In this document: positions 51,427 to 60,029 of the stretch, piece after piece
How positions within the stretch are numbered: position 1 is the stretch's first letter
Layout: every line of letters starts with the position of its first letter
Source of the DNA: Aestuariicoccus sp032586235
GTDB taxonomy: Bacteria; Pseudomonadota; Alphaproteobacteria; Rhodobacterales; Rhodobacteraceae
Assembly (NCBI RefSeq): GCF_032586235.1
Contig: NZ_JAWHTD010000010.1
Coordinates: 58,693 to 122,692, forward strand
Length of the DNA stretch: 64,000 nucleotides
Reading direction: 5' to 3'
Notes under the pieces: generated by a model
What the model was told of the DNA's origin: nothing
Database searches by the model: none
Seen by the model: the letters and a program-made list of their open reading frames with translations, nothing else
Position numbers and translations under genes: made by a program

Positions 51427-51570
51427 CAGTGGCGCGTCTGTTGTCAGGGACCGGGCCGCTTGAAAGTCCGGGATCAGGCAGGCCGGACGGGACGGAACAG
51501 GCAGTGTCGGTCGAAACGCATCGGGACAGTGATGCGCAAGCGGACCCGTGACAAGAACGCAGGCAGAAAC

Positions 51571-51693
51571 TTAGATAAGGCCGGGCAGATGCAGGGCGCC
51601 CAGCAGGATCACGGCCAGAGACATCGCGCCGATGGCATCCTGCACCAGCGTACCCCGGGCGCGGTCGAAGGCGGTGGCGATGTCGTTCAGCAT
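51571..51693 (-). CDS. Small membrane protein, 40 aa, hypothetical
   Basis: MLNDIATAFDRARGTLVQDA leads into one hydrophobic helix (IGAMSLAVILLGALHLPGLI). GAGGAG lies six bases before the ATG at 51693. I recall very similar 40-residue proteins in roseobacters; no function is known to me. The in-frame upstream extension to 51780 is not needed. An intrinsic terminator lies about 145 bp downstream. Confidence 0.72.
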   Translation of the reverse strand: MLNDIATAFDRARGTLVQDAIGAMSLAVILLGALHLPGLI

Positions 51694-51786
51694 GGGTGGC
51701 TCCTCGTGTTCCGTTGTTGCCTCTTTGTTCTCACATCCAGCGCCACCTGTAAAGAACTTTTTAAGAACATTTGAGAACAAAGGGGG

Positions 51787-53877
51787 TCAACCGACGGAAA
51801 TCAGCCGGATCGCCTCGTCCTGTCGCATCAGCCAGAGCAGCTGGCGCGCGGCCTGTCCGCGCGGCGTTTCCAGCGTCGGATCCTCGGACAAGAGCCTGCG
51901 CGCATCGCTCTGGGCTACCGCCATCAGGCTCGCCTGCCGTTCCAGATCGGCGACGCGGAACCGTGGCAGGCCCGATTGCGCCGTGCCGATCAGATCGCCC
52001 GCGCCGCGCATTTCCAGGTCGACCTCGGAAATGCGGAACCCGTCCTCGGTCTCGCGGAGGGTCGTCAGCCGCTTCATCCCGCTTTCGCCCAGAGGCGGCT
52101 GATAGACCAGCAGACAGGTCGAGGCCGCCTCGCCGCGCCCGACCCGGCCGCGCAGCTGGTGCAACTGCGCCAGCCCAAAGCTTTCGGCCCGTTCGATCAC
52201 CATGATCGTGGCGTTGGGCACGTTGACGCCCACTTCGATCACCGTGGTGGCCACCAGAACAGCGGTCTCGCCCGCGACGAATTTCGCCATCGCCGCGTCC
52301 TTTTCGGCGGGCGGCATCTGGCCATGCACCAGCCCGACGCGCCCCTCGCCCAGGGCCGCACGCAGGTGTTTGAACCGGTCCTCGGCCGCCGTCAGATCGA
52401 CGCTTTCGCTTTCCTCGACCAGCGGGCAGACCCAATAGGCCTGCCGCCCGTCGCCGATGGCCTTGGCAAGGTGGCTGACCACCTCGCCCATGCGCTCGGC
52501 CGAGATCAGCGCGGTCTTGATCGGCTTGCGCCCGGGCGGTTTTTCGTCAAGCACCGACACGTCCATGTCGCCGTATTGCGCCAGCGCGAGGCTGCGGGGA
52601 ATCGGCGTGGCGGTCATCACCAGGACGTCCGCGCCCATCCCCTTGCGCCCCAGCTCCAGCCGCTGGCGGACGCCAAAGCGGTGTTGTTCGTCGACGATGG
52701 CGAGGCGAAGATCGTGAAACGCCACGTCCTTTTGAAAGACCGCATGGGTGCCCACGAGGATCTGGATATCGCCGCGCGCCAGCGCCTCCAGTTTCGCCCG
52801 CCGCTCGGCGCCCTTGTCGCGGCCGGTCAGGATTTCCAGCACCACGCCCGCCGATTCCGCCAGCGGTTGCAGCCCTTCCAGATGCTGGCGTGCGAGGATC
52901 TCGGTGGGGGCCATCATGACCCCCTGCCCGCCCGCCTCGACCGCGATCAAGAGCGCCATGAAAGCCACCAACGTCTTGCCCGCGCCGACATCGCCCTGCA
53001 GCAGGCGGTTCATCCGCTCTTCGGTGGCCATGTCGCCGGCGATCTCGTCCATCGCGCGCAGCTGCGCGGCAGTCGGCCGGTAGGGCAAGGCCGCCAGAAC
53101 CTTGCGCCTGAGCGCGCCGTTGCCCTGCGTGACCATGCCCTTGCCCTTGCGCCGATGCGCCCGCGCCAGGGCCAGCGTCAGCTGATGCGCCATCAGCTCG
53201 TCATAGGCCAGCCGCGCCCGCGCCGGGGCCGTGGGCAAGAGATCGTCCAGCGACCTCGGCGTATGGGCCGCGCGAATCGCCTCCTGCCAGCTGCTCCAGC
53301 CCTCTTTCTCGCGGAAGGTCGGGTCCATCCAGTCGGGCAGATCGGGCGCGCGCGCCAGCACGTCGGCCGCGGCCCGTGTCATGGTCTTTTGCGTGACCCC
53401 GGCAGTCAGCGGATAGACCGGCTCGAACGCGGGCAGCGTGTCGGCCTCCTCGGGGCGCAGGATGTGATCGGGGTGCACCATCTGGGCGATGCCGTCGAAA
53501 AGCTCGACCCGGCCGGACAAAAGCCGCCTCTGCCCGGTCGGCAGCACCTTGGACAGATAATCGCCGCGGGCATGGAAGAACACGACCTGAAAGGCGGTTT
53601 CGGCATCATTGACCGTGATCCGGTAGGCGCCGCCCTTGTTGCGCGGCGGGCGGTGCTGGCCGATGGTGACCTCGACGGTCAGCGTGGCGGGCAAATCGGC
53701 GCCCATGACGCTGGCGCGCGGGCGGCGGTCGATCACCGAATGCGGCAGGGTAAACAGCAGATCGCGCGGCGATTCGATATCCAGATTCGCCAGGTTCTGC
53801 GCGGTTTTCGGCCCGATCCCGTCGAGCTTGGTCAGCTCTCCGAACAGCGGAAAAAGGATTTCGGGCCGCCCGCTCAC
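51787..53877 (-). CDS. recG: ATP-dependent DNA helicase RecG
   Basis: This 696-residue helicase reverses stalled forks and processes recombination junctions. The N-terminal wedge (OB) domain spans about residues 60-160. Helicase motifs are Q-motif region LPYRPTAAQLRA, Walker A GDVGAGKT, DEQHRFGVRQR (motif II) and the C-terminal GRVGRG. RecG-specific TRETEDGF-like segments follow. The start is a GTG at 53877 overlapping the ligA stop (GTGA), so translation is coupled. Confidence 0.96.
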   Translation of the reverse strand: MSGRPEILFPLFGELTKLDGIGPKTAQNLANLDIESPRDLLFTLPHSVIDRRPRASVMGADLPATLTVEVTIGQHRPPRNKGGAYRITVNDAETAFQVVFFHARGDYLSKVLPTGQRRLLSGRVELFDGIAQMVHPDHILRPEEADTLPAFEPVYPLTAGVTQKTMTRAAADVLARAPDLPDWMDPTFREKEGWSSWQEAIRAAHTPRSLDDLLPTAPARARLAYDELMAHQLTLALARAHRRKGKGMVTQGNGALRRKVLAALPYRPTAAQLRAMDEIAGDMATEERMNRLLQGDVGAGKTLVAFMALLIAVEAGGQGVMMAPTEILARQHLEGLQPLAESAGVVLEILTGRDKGAERRAKLEALARGDIQILVGTHAVFQKDVAFHDLRLAIVDEQHRFGVRQRLELGRKGMGADVLVMTATPIPRSLALAQYGDMDVSVLDEKPPGRKPIKTALISAERMGEVVSHLAKAIGDGRQAYWVCPLVEESESVDLTAAEDRFKHLRAALGEGRVGLVHGQMPPAEKDAAMAKFVAGETAVLVATTVIEVGVNVPNATIMVIERAESFGLAQLHQLRGRVGRGEAASTCLLVYQPPLGESGMKRLTTLRETEDGFRISEVDLEMRGAGDLIGTAQSGLPRFRVADLERQASLMAVAQSDARRLLSEDPTLETPRGQAARQLLWLMRQDEAIRLISVG

Positions 53878-55988
53878 GCGCCGATCAGCGCCAGCCAGGC
53901 GTCCTCGTCCAGCACCTCCAGCCCCAGCTCGCGGGCCTTCTTTTCCTTGCTGCCCGCGCCTGGGCCCGCGACCACGATGTCGGTCTTCGCCGACACCGAG
54001 CCCGACACCTTGGCCCCCAGCGCCTCGGCCCGCGCCTTGGCCTCGGCCCGGGTCATGCGTTCCAGCGTGCCGGTGAAGACAACGGTCTTGCCGGCGACCG
54101 GGCTGCCGTCGGTCTGCGGGCGTTCGGCGGGCTGCACGTCGAGGTAGTGGACCAGCCGGTCGATCGAGGCGCGCTCGGCCTCCTGCGCGAAGGCCGACAC
54201 CAGCGATTGCGCCATGACCGTGCCGACGCCGTCGATGGCCAGCAGATTGTCCCACGCGGCGCCCTCTTGCGCGCCGGCGGCAGTGACGGCCTCTTCGAAG
54301 GCCTCCCAGGTGCCGTAGCTGCGCGCAAAAAGGTTCGAGGCATTCTCGCCCACATGCCGGATCCCCAGCGCAAAGATCAGCCGGCCCAGCGGGATCCGGC
54401 GGCGTTCGTCGATGGCGGCAAAGAGGTTTTCGGCGGATTTCTCACCCCAGCCTTCGCGGTTCCTGAGCTGTTGCAGGCCCTGGCCGAAGCGGTCGCGCAG
54501 GGTGAAGATGTCGGCGGGTTCTCGGATCCAGCCGTCGCGGTAGAATTGTTCGACCTGCTTGGCGCCCAGCCCCTCGATGTCGAAGGCCGCGCGGCTGACG
54601 AAATGTTTCAGCTTTTCAACGGCCTGCGCGGGGCAGATCAGGCCGCCGGTGCAGCGGCGCACGGCGTCGCCTTCCTCGCGGATGGCGTCCGACCCGCATT
54701 CCGGGCAGGTCGTCGGGAAGTCGTAGGGTTGCGCATCGTCGGGGCGTTTGGACAGGTCCACATCGGCCACCTTGGGGATCACGTCGCCCGCGCGGTAGAC
54801 CTGCACCCAGTCGCCCACGCGGATGTCCTTGCCGTCGCGAATCGGGTTGCCGTTCGAATCGCGGCCCGCGATGTAATCCTCGTTGTGCAGCGTGGCGTTG
54901 CTGACCACGACGCCGCCCACGGTGACCGGCGTCAGCCGCGCCACCGGCGACAGCGCGCCGGTGCGCCCGACCTGGATGTCGATCGATTCGAGCCGGGTCC
55001 AGGCCAGTTCGGCGGGGAATTTATGCGCGATGGCCCAACGCGGCGTGGTCGAGCGGAAGCCCAGCCGCCTTTGCAGCTCGAGCGCGTCGACCTTGTAGAC
55101 CACGCCATCGATATCGTAGCCCAGCGTCGCGCGCTGCTCTTCAATCCGGGCGTAATGGGCCAGCATCTCTTGCGGCCCCTCGCAGCGGACGGTCAGCGGA
55201 TTGGTCTGGAATCCCAATGTGTTGAGCCGTTCGATTGCGGCCATCTGCGTGTCGGCCAGCGGTTCCGACAGTTCGCCCCAGGAATAGGCGAAGAACCGCA
55301 GCGGGCGGTCCCGGGTGATCGTGCTGTCAAGCTGGCGCAACGATCCGGCGGCGGCGTTGCGCGGGTTGGCAAAGGTCTTGGCCCCGCGCGCCGCCTGCCG
55401 CTCGTTGAGCGCCGCGAAATCCTCGTGCGACATGTAGACCTCGCCGCGCACCTCGAGGATCCGAGGCGCGCCTTTCAGCGTTTCGGGGATATCGTGGATG
55501 GTGCGGGCATTGGCGGTGACGTTCTCGCCCTCGGCGCCATCGCCGCGCGTGGCCGCCTGTGTCAGGACGCCATCCTCGTAGCGCAGGCTGAGCGACAGAC
55601 CGTCGATCTTGGGTTCGGCGGTATAGGCAAGCGGTGCCTCGGCCGTCAGGCCCAGAAAGCGGCGGATGCTGGCGTCGAATTCGAGGATGTCGTCGTCGTC
55701 GAACGCATTGGCCAGCGACAGCATCCGCACCCTGTGGCGCACCTTGGCAAAGCCTTCGGCCGGGGCGCCGCCGACCTGTTCGCTGGGGCTGTCGGCGCGT
55801 TTCAGCGCGGGGAATTGCGCCTCGATCGCGGCGTTGCGCCGCTTGAGCCGGTCGTACTCCGCGTCCGAGATCTCGGGCGCGTCCTCGGTGTGATAGGCCT
55901 TGTTGGCCGCGCCGATCTTTTGTGCCAATTCCGCCAGTTCGGCGCGCGCCTCGTCTTCGCTCAGGCTGTTAACCGATTTTTCCGCCAT
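53874..55988 (-). CDS. ligA: NAD+-dependent DNA ligase LigA
   Basis: This 704-residue replicative ligase uses active-site Lys127 in AEPKIDGLS. The adenylation, OB and HhH domains are followed by zinc ligands in CPECGSDA...CTGGLICPAQ, and a C-terminal BRCT domain begins at GKTVVFTGTLERMTR. Full length and intact. It lies downstream of ctrA in the same orientation with a 77-bp gap and is coupled to recG. Confidence 0.97.
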   Translation of the reverse strand: MAEKSVNSLSEDEARAELAELAQKIGAANKAYHTEDAPEISDAEYDRLKRRNAAIEAQFPALKRADSPSEQVGGAPAEGFAKVRHRVRMLSLANAFDDDDILEFDASIRRFLGLTAEAPLAYTAEPKIDGLSLSLRYEDGVLTQAATRGDGAEGENVTANARTIHDIPETLKGAPRILEVRGEVYMSHEDFAALNERQAARGAKTFANPRNAAAGSLRQLDSTITRDRPLRFFAYSWGELSEPLADTQMAAIERLNTLGFQTNPLTVRCEGPQEMLAHYARIEEQRATLGYDIDGVVYKVDALELQRRLGFRSTTPRWAIAHKFPAELAWTRLESIDIQVGRTGALSPVARLTPVTVGGVVVSNATLHNEDYIAGRDSNGNPIRDGKDIRVGDWVQVYRAGDVIPKVADVDLSKRPDDAQPYDFPTTCPECGSDAIREEGDAVRRCTGGLICPAQAVEKLKHFVSRAAFDIEGLGAKQVEQFYRDGWIREPADIFTLRDRFGQGLQQLRNREGWGEKSAENLFAAIDERRRIPLGRLIFALGIRHVGENASNLFARSYGTWEAFEEAVTAAGAQEGAAWDNLLAIDGVGTVMAQSLVSAFAQEAERASIDRLVHYLDVQPAERPQTDGSPVAGKTVVFTGTLERMTRAEAKARAEALGAKVSGSVSAKTDIVVAGPGAGSKEKKARELGLEVLDEDAWLALIGA

Positions 55989-56065
55989 TCCGCCGCCCCG
56001 GACCCACCTGTCTTGGTTGGGCCAAGTGATAGGCGGCTGAAAGGGTCAGGTCCAGTCTTGCCGCG

Positions 56066-56788
56066 TCATGCGCCGACGGCCAGCGCCGGCGCCCCGTCGC
56101 GACCGGGCTCGGGATCGGGATCGCGCAGCACATAGCCGCGCCCCCAGACGGTTTCGATGTAATTGCCATCGCCCGTCGCCTCGCCCAGCTTCTTGCGCAG
56201 CTTGCAGATGAAGACGTCGATGATCTTGAGTTCCGGCTCATCCATACCGCCGTAGAGGTGGTTGAGGAGCATTTCCTTGGTCAGCGTCGTGCCCTTGCGC
56301 AGGCTGAGCAGTTCGAACATCTGGTATTCCTTGCCGGTCAGATGCACCGCCTTGCCGGCCACATCCACCGTCTTGGCGTCGAGGTTGACCGAAATGCGCC
56401 CGGTTCGGATCACCGATTGCGAATGGCCCTTCGAGCGGCGGATGATGGCGTGGATTCGCGCGATCAGCTCGTCGCGGTGGAATGGTTTGGTCAGGTAATC
56501 GTCGGCGCCGTGGCCAAAGCCCTTGAGCTTGCTGTCCGTGTCGTCGGCCCCCGACAGGATCAGGATCGGCGTTTCAACCCTAGCGAGACGAAGTTGGCGC
56601 AGAACGTCATGCCCGTTCATGTCCGGAAGATTCAGATCCAGAAGGATAAGATCGTAATCATAAAGCTTCGCCAGATCGATCCCCTCTTCGCCCAGATCGG
56701 TGGCATAGACGTTGAGATTGGCATGCGTCAGCATCATTTCGATGCTTTTTGAAGTCGTTGGATCGTCTTCAACGAGAAGGACACGCAT
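56066..56788 (-). CDS. ctrA: Cell cycle response regulator CtrA
   Basis: This 240-residue OmpR-family regulator is the master cell-cycle, motility and GTA regulator of alphaproteobacteria. The receiver starts MRVLLVEDDPTTSKSIEMML, with acceptor Asp51 (LILLDLNLPDMNG) and Lys in DDYLTKPFHRDEL. The DNA-binding domain has the CtrA-characteristic LTGKEYQMFELLSLRKG and GMDEPELKIIDVFICKLRKKL. The start at 56788 places the receiver at the N-terminus. A CtrA-like box lies 52 bp upstream, indicating autoregulation, and sciP is directly upstream. Confidence 0.97.
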   Translation of the reverse strand: MRVLLVEDDPTTSKSIEMMLTHANLNVYATDLGEEGIDLAKLYDYDLILLDLNLPDMNGHDVLRQLRLARVETPILILSGADDTDSKLKGFGHGADDYLTKPFHRDELIARIHAIIRRSKGHSQSVIRTGRISVNLDAKTVDVAGKAVHLTGKEYQMFELLSLRKGTTLTKEMLLNHLYGGMDEPELKIIDVFICKLRKKLGEATGDGNYIETVWGRGYVLRDPDPEPGRDGAPALAVGA

Positions 56789-56839
56789 TTCGGGCACTCC
56801 GGTGTTATTCAAACTCGTGACTAAACTGGTCAAAATAGG

Positions 56840-56854
56840 TTAATCACTGATTAC
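56840..56854. promoter_or_regulatory. CtrA-box-like site upstream of ctrA
   Basis: TTAA-TCACTGA-TTAC (plus strand; GTAA-N7-TTAA on the minus strand) matches the CtrA consensus TTAA-N7-TTAA with one mismatch. It lies between sciP and ctrA, 52 bp before the ctrA ATG. Confidence 0.5.
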
Positions 56855-56881
56855 CATAAGCGAACCGTCCGGAATTGCAAC

Positions 56882-57160
56882 CTATGGTTGCCGGTATTGC
56901 TGGAGCGCGGTCGTTTTCAGCGCCTCCTCCCCGTGGACCGCCAGCGCGCGCACCCATTCCGTCAGCTCCTCGGTGCTGAGCGCATAACGGTCGCAGGCCT
57001 GTTCCGGCGAAATCAGACCATAAGTGACCGCCCGCACCACCTGAGCCTTACGAGAGGCGACCCAGCGCTTGGTGTCGGGCGGCGGCAGATCGGCGCGCGT
57101 CATTACGGTGCCATCCGGCAGGGTCACGGCGCGTGGCCCATCGATCTTTTTGAGGTACAT
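56882..57160 (-). CDS. sciP: DUF1153 family protein, CtrA inhibitor SciP
   Basis: This 92-residue helix-turn-helix protein of DUF1153 is the family of Caulobacter SciP, which binds CtrA on DNA and blocks its activation of transcription. Visible are PRAVTLPDGTVMTRADLPPP, RWVASRKAQVVRAVTYGLIS and the HTH EQACDRYALSTEELTEWVRA. It is directly upstream of ctrA, same strand, 93 bp apart. A second CtrA-like box (57208-57222) lies upstream. The function is inferred from family; the family assignment itself is clear. Confidence 0.9.
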   Translation of the reverse strand: MYLKKIDGPRAVTLPDGTVMTRADLPPPDTKRWVASRKAQVVRAVTYGLISPEQACDRYALSTEELTEWVRALAVHGEEALKTTALQQYRQP

Positions 57161-57207
57161 ATCGGCGTCCCGCTTTTCGGTTCCCGCATTGTTTCGCCGA
57201 TTGCCAC

Positions 57208-57222
57208 TTAACGCCTTATGAA
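57208..57222. promoter_or_regulatory. CtrA-box-like site upstream of sciP
   Basis: TTAA-CGCCTTA-TGAA matches TTAA-N7-TTAA with one mismatch. It is 48 bp upstream of the sciP ATG, a similar distance to that of the ctrA site. It also lies 64 bp upstream of mnmA on the other strand. Confidence 0.35.
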
Positions 57223-57285
57223 GTCGGGGCCTTGAGAATACCGAGGATTTTTCTATATTCCCATGGAATTCCCCGGAGGATCCCC

Positions 57286-58428
57286 ATGCCGCTCGATGCG
57301 CCGAAGCTCAATTCGCTTGGCCTGCCCAAGACCCCGTCCGAAACCCGCGTGGTCGTGGCCATGTCGGGGGGCGTCGATTCGTCGGTGGTGGCGGCGATGC
57401 TGAAGGACGAAGGTTACGACGTCGTGGGCGTCACGCTGCAGCTTTACGACCATGGTGCGGCGCTGGCCAAAAAGGGCGCGTGCTGTGCCGGGATCGACAT
57501 TCACGACGCACGCCGCGTGGCCGAAACGATGGGCTTTCCGCACTACGTGCTGGATTACGAGAACGTCTTTCGCGAGGCGGTGATCGACGAGTTTGCCGAC
57601 AGCTATCTGGGCGGCGCGACGCCGGTGCCCTGCATCCGCTGCAACGAACGGGTCAAGTTCAAGGATCTGCTTGAGACCGCGCGCGATCTCGACGCCGATT
57701 GCATGGCCACCGGGCATTACATACAGCGCAAGATGGGCGCGGCGGGGCCCGAGCTGCATTCAGCCGCCGATGCGGCGCGCGATCAGAGCTATTTCCTGTT
57801 CTCCACCACGCCGGAGCAGCTGGACTACCTGCGCTTTCCGCTGGGGCATCTGGCGTCGAAGGCGGCCACGCGCGAGCTTGCCGCGCGGTATGGCCTCGAC
57901 GTGGCCGACAAGCCCGACAGCCAGGACATCTGCTTTGTGCCGGACGGCAACTATGCCGCGGTGATCGAAAAGCTGCGCCCCGGCGCGGCGGAGCCGGGCG
58001 AGATCGTGCATGCGGATGGCCGGGTTCTGGGCCATCACGAGGGTGTCATCCACTATACCATCGGCCAGCGCCGGGGTCTGGGGATCGGCGGGCTGGACGA
58101 GCCGCTTTACGTGGTCAAGCTGGATGTCGACGCGAAACAGGTCGTGGTCGGCCCCAAGGCGATGCTGTCGACGCGCACCGTCCCGGTGCGCGAGATCAAC
58201 TGGCTGGGCGAGGCACCGTTCGATTCGGCGGATGAATGGCACGTGTCGGTCAAGGTCCGCTCGACCCGCCCGCCGCGGCCAGCGATCATCCGCCCCCTGT
58301 CGGCGACCACCGCCGAGGTCGAGCTGCTGACGCCCGAGGAAGGCGTGTCGCCCGGGCAGGCTTGCGTGTTCTATGAAACCGAGGGCACGCGGATCCTGGG
58401 TGGCGGGTGGATCTGGCGGGGTTATTGA
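57286..58428 (+). CDS. mnmA: tRNA 2-thiouridylase MnmA
   Basis: This 380-residue enzyme thiolates U34 of tRNA-Lys, -Glu and -Gln. The PP-loop is VVVAMSGGVDSSVVAAML (in part). The catalytic cysteines are in VPCIRCNERVKF and QDICFVPDGNY, and the ATP/tRNA motif ATGHY occurs near residue 142. The ATG at 57286 lies after GGAGGA; a longer in-frame reading from 57232 has no homology. It is divergent from sciP. Confidence 0.96.
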   Translation: MPLDAPKLNSLGLPKTPSETRVVVAMSGGVDSSVVAAMLKDEGYDVVGVTLQLYDHGAALAKKGACCAGIDIHDARRVAETMGFPHYVLDYENVFREAVIDEFADSYLGGATPVPCIRCNERVKFKDLLETARDLDADCMATGHYIQRKMGAAGPELHSAADAARDQSYFLFSTTPEQLDYLRFPLGHLASKAATRELAARYGLDVADKPDSQDICFVPDGNYAAVIEKLRPGAAEPGEIVHADGRVLGHHEGVIHYTIGQRRGLGIGGLDEPLYVVKLDVDAKQVVVGPKAMLSTRTVPVREINWLGEAPFDSADEWHVSVKVRSTRPPRPAIIRPLSATTAEVELLTPEEGVSPGQACVFYETEGTRILGGGWIWRGY

Positions 58429-58450
58429 CGCGCCAGATTTTGGTGGCGAG

Positions 58451-58488
58451 GTGGGGGGCCAGCCCCCCACACCCCCCGGGATATTTTT
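58451..58488. terminator. Hairpin with T-tract after mnmA
   Basis: GTGGGGGG and CCCCCCAC form a perfect 8-bp stem with a CCAG loop, followed after ten bases by CGGGATATTTTT. It lies 22 bp after the mnmA stop in a convergent gap. Confidence 0.6.
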
Positions 58489-58500
58489 GGATCAATGAAA
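58474..58500 (+). repeat. Dispersed CCCCGGGATATTTTTG element, copy 2
   Basis: It shares the 16-base core with 7827-7842 and then GATCAATGAA, like the first copy's ACCAGATGAA. It again follows a GC hairpin between convergent genes. Confidence 0.6.
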
Positions 58501-58533
58501 ACAGGGGCGTCGGGATCAGACCCAGCTGCGGGG

Positions 58534-59742
58534 TCAGACGCGGCGGAGGGCAAGCACTGCGTTGAGGCCTCCGAAGGCGAAGGCGTTGGAGACCGCGGCC
58601 TCGACCCTGGCCTCGCGCGCCTCGTTCGGCACCACGTCGAGGGCGCATTCGGGGTCAGGTTCTTCGTAGCCGATGGTTGGGGCGATCACACCGTCGCGCA
58701 GCGCCATGATGCATGCCAGAAGCTCGACAGCACCCGTGCCGCCGATGAGGTGGCCGTGCATGGATTTCGTCGACGAGATCATCAGCCGGTCCGCGTGGGT
58801 GCCGAACACATCCGCCACGGCGGCGCATTCGGTCTTGTCGTTGGCCGCCGTACCGGTGCCGTGGGCGTTGATATAGCCCACCTCCTCACGCGGAAGCCGT
58901 GCATCGGCCAGCGCGCCCTGCATCGCCCGCGCGGCGCCCTGTTTCGAGGGCATCACGATGTCGGCCGCATCCGAGGTCATGGCAAAGCCCACCACCTCGG
59001 CCAGAATCTCGGCGCCGCGGGCGCGGGCGTGGTTCATCTCTTCGAAGACGAAGACCCCTGCCCCTTCGCCCTGCACCATGCCGCTGCGGGTCGCCGAGAA
59101 CGGGCGGCAGGCGTCCTTGGACATCACCCTGAGGCCCTCCCATGCCTTCACCCCGCCGAAGCACAGCATCGATTCCGACCCGCCGGTGATCATCACGTCG
59201 CACATGCCCGACCGGATCATGTGGAAGGCCTGGCCCATGGCATGGTTCGAGCTGGCGCAGGCGGTGGCCACGGTAAAGGACGGGCCCTTGAGGTTGAACT
59301 CCATGCTGACATGGCTGGTGGCGGCGTTGTTCATCAGCTTGGGCACGACGAAGGGATGGACGCGATTCTTGCCCTCTTCGTAGACGGCCCGATAGTTTTC
59401 GTCCTGCGTGGTCAGCCCGCCGCCCGAGGTGCCCAGCACCACGCCCGAGCGCGTCGCCAATTCTCCGCCGAAGGTCAGCCCCGATTGCGCCATCGCCTCG
59501 CGCGCGGCGATCAGGGTGAATTGGGTGAACCGGTCATAAAGCGACAATTGCTGGCGGTTGAAGACCTGCTCGGCCTCGAAGCCGCGCACCTGCCCGCCGA
59601 TGCGGATCGCCAGCCGCTCGACATCGCGGAAGACCAGCGGGCCGATGCCGCACCGCCCCTCGCGCATGGCCTCGAGCGTCTGCGGCACGTCGTGACCCAG
59701 CGCATTGATCGTGCCCGCGCCGGTGATGACGACCCGTTTCAC
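58534..59742 (-). CDS. Beta-ketoacyl-ACP synthase (FabF-like) of the lpxD cluster
   Basis: This 402-residue condensing enzyme has a complete Cys-His-His triad: Cys162 (VATACASSNHA), His294 (INAHGTGT) and His331 (MHGHLIGGTG). The start is a GTG at 59742 overlapping the stop of the dedicated ACP (GTGA). It is about ten residues shorter than housekeeping FabF and somewhat divergent (RSGMVQGEGAG). Its position after lpxD and acp suggests it elongates or builds acyl chains for lipid A or another special lipid rather than bulk fatty acids; that role is inferred. Confidence 0.88.
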   Translation of the reverse strand: MKRVVITGAGTINALGHDVPQTLEAMREGRCGIGPLVFRDVERLAIRIGGQVRGFEAEQVFNRQQLSLYDRFTQFTLIAAREAMAQSGLTFGGELATRSGVVLGTSGGGLTTQDENYRAVYEEGKNRVHPFVVPKLMNNAATSHVSMEFNLKGPSFTVATACASSNHAMGQAFHMIRSGMCDVMITGGSESMLCFGGVKAWEGLRVMSKDACRPFSATRSGMVQGEGAGVFVFEEMNHARARGAEILAEVVGFAMTSDAADIVMPSKQGAARAMQGALADARLPREEVGYINAHGTGTAANDKTECAAVADVFGTHADRLMISSTKSMHGHLIGGTGAVELLACIMALRDGVIAPTIGYEEPDPECALDVVPNEAREARVEAAVSNAFAFGGLNAVLALRRV

Positions 59743-59996
59743 GGCTTTTGATCCACCAGCCGCTGCACCCCTTCGGCGATCCTGGCCACCGTCGAGATGT
59801 CGAAATCGCTGTCCTCGGGCTGGTTCGCGTTGAAGGGCACGGAAATGTCGAAGGTTTCCTCGATCACGAAGATCGCCTCGACCACGGCCATCGAATCGAC
59901 GCCGAGATCGGCCAGCGTATGCTCGGGCCGGACATCGGCGACATCGAGCATCGCCTGTTCGGCGATGATTTCGCGGACCTTCAGCGCAATATCCAT
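59739..59996 (-). CDS. Acyl carrier protein (specialised, lpxD-linked)
   Basis: This 85-residue acyl carrier protein has the phosphopantetheine site at Ser35 (DLGVDSMAVVEAIFVIEE). It differs from housekeeping AcpP, whose motif is usually DSLDTVEL, and has a longer acidic C-terminal loop (NANQPEDSDFDIST). It lies 33 bp downstream of lpxD and overlaps the ketosynthase start, so the three genes likely form one unit. It may play a part like AcpXL of rhizobia, though the sequence is not clearly AcpXL. Confidence 0.9.
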   Translation of the reverse strand: MDIALKVREIIAEQAMLDVADVRPEHTLADLGVDSMAVVEAIFVIEETFDISVPFNANQPEDSDFDISTVARIAEGVQRLVDQKP

Positions 59997-60029
59997 CGGA
60001 CTTCCTCGGCATTCCCACCCGGGGCTGAT

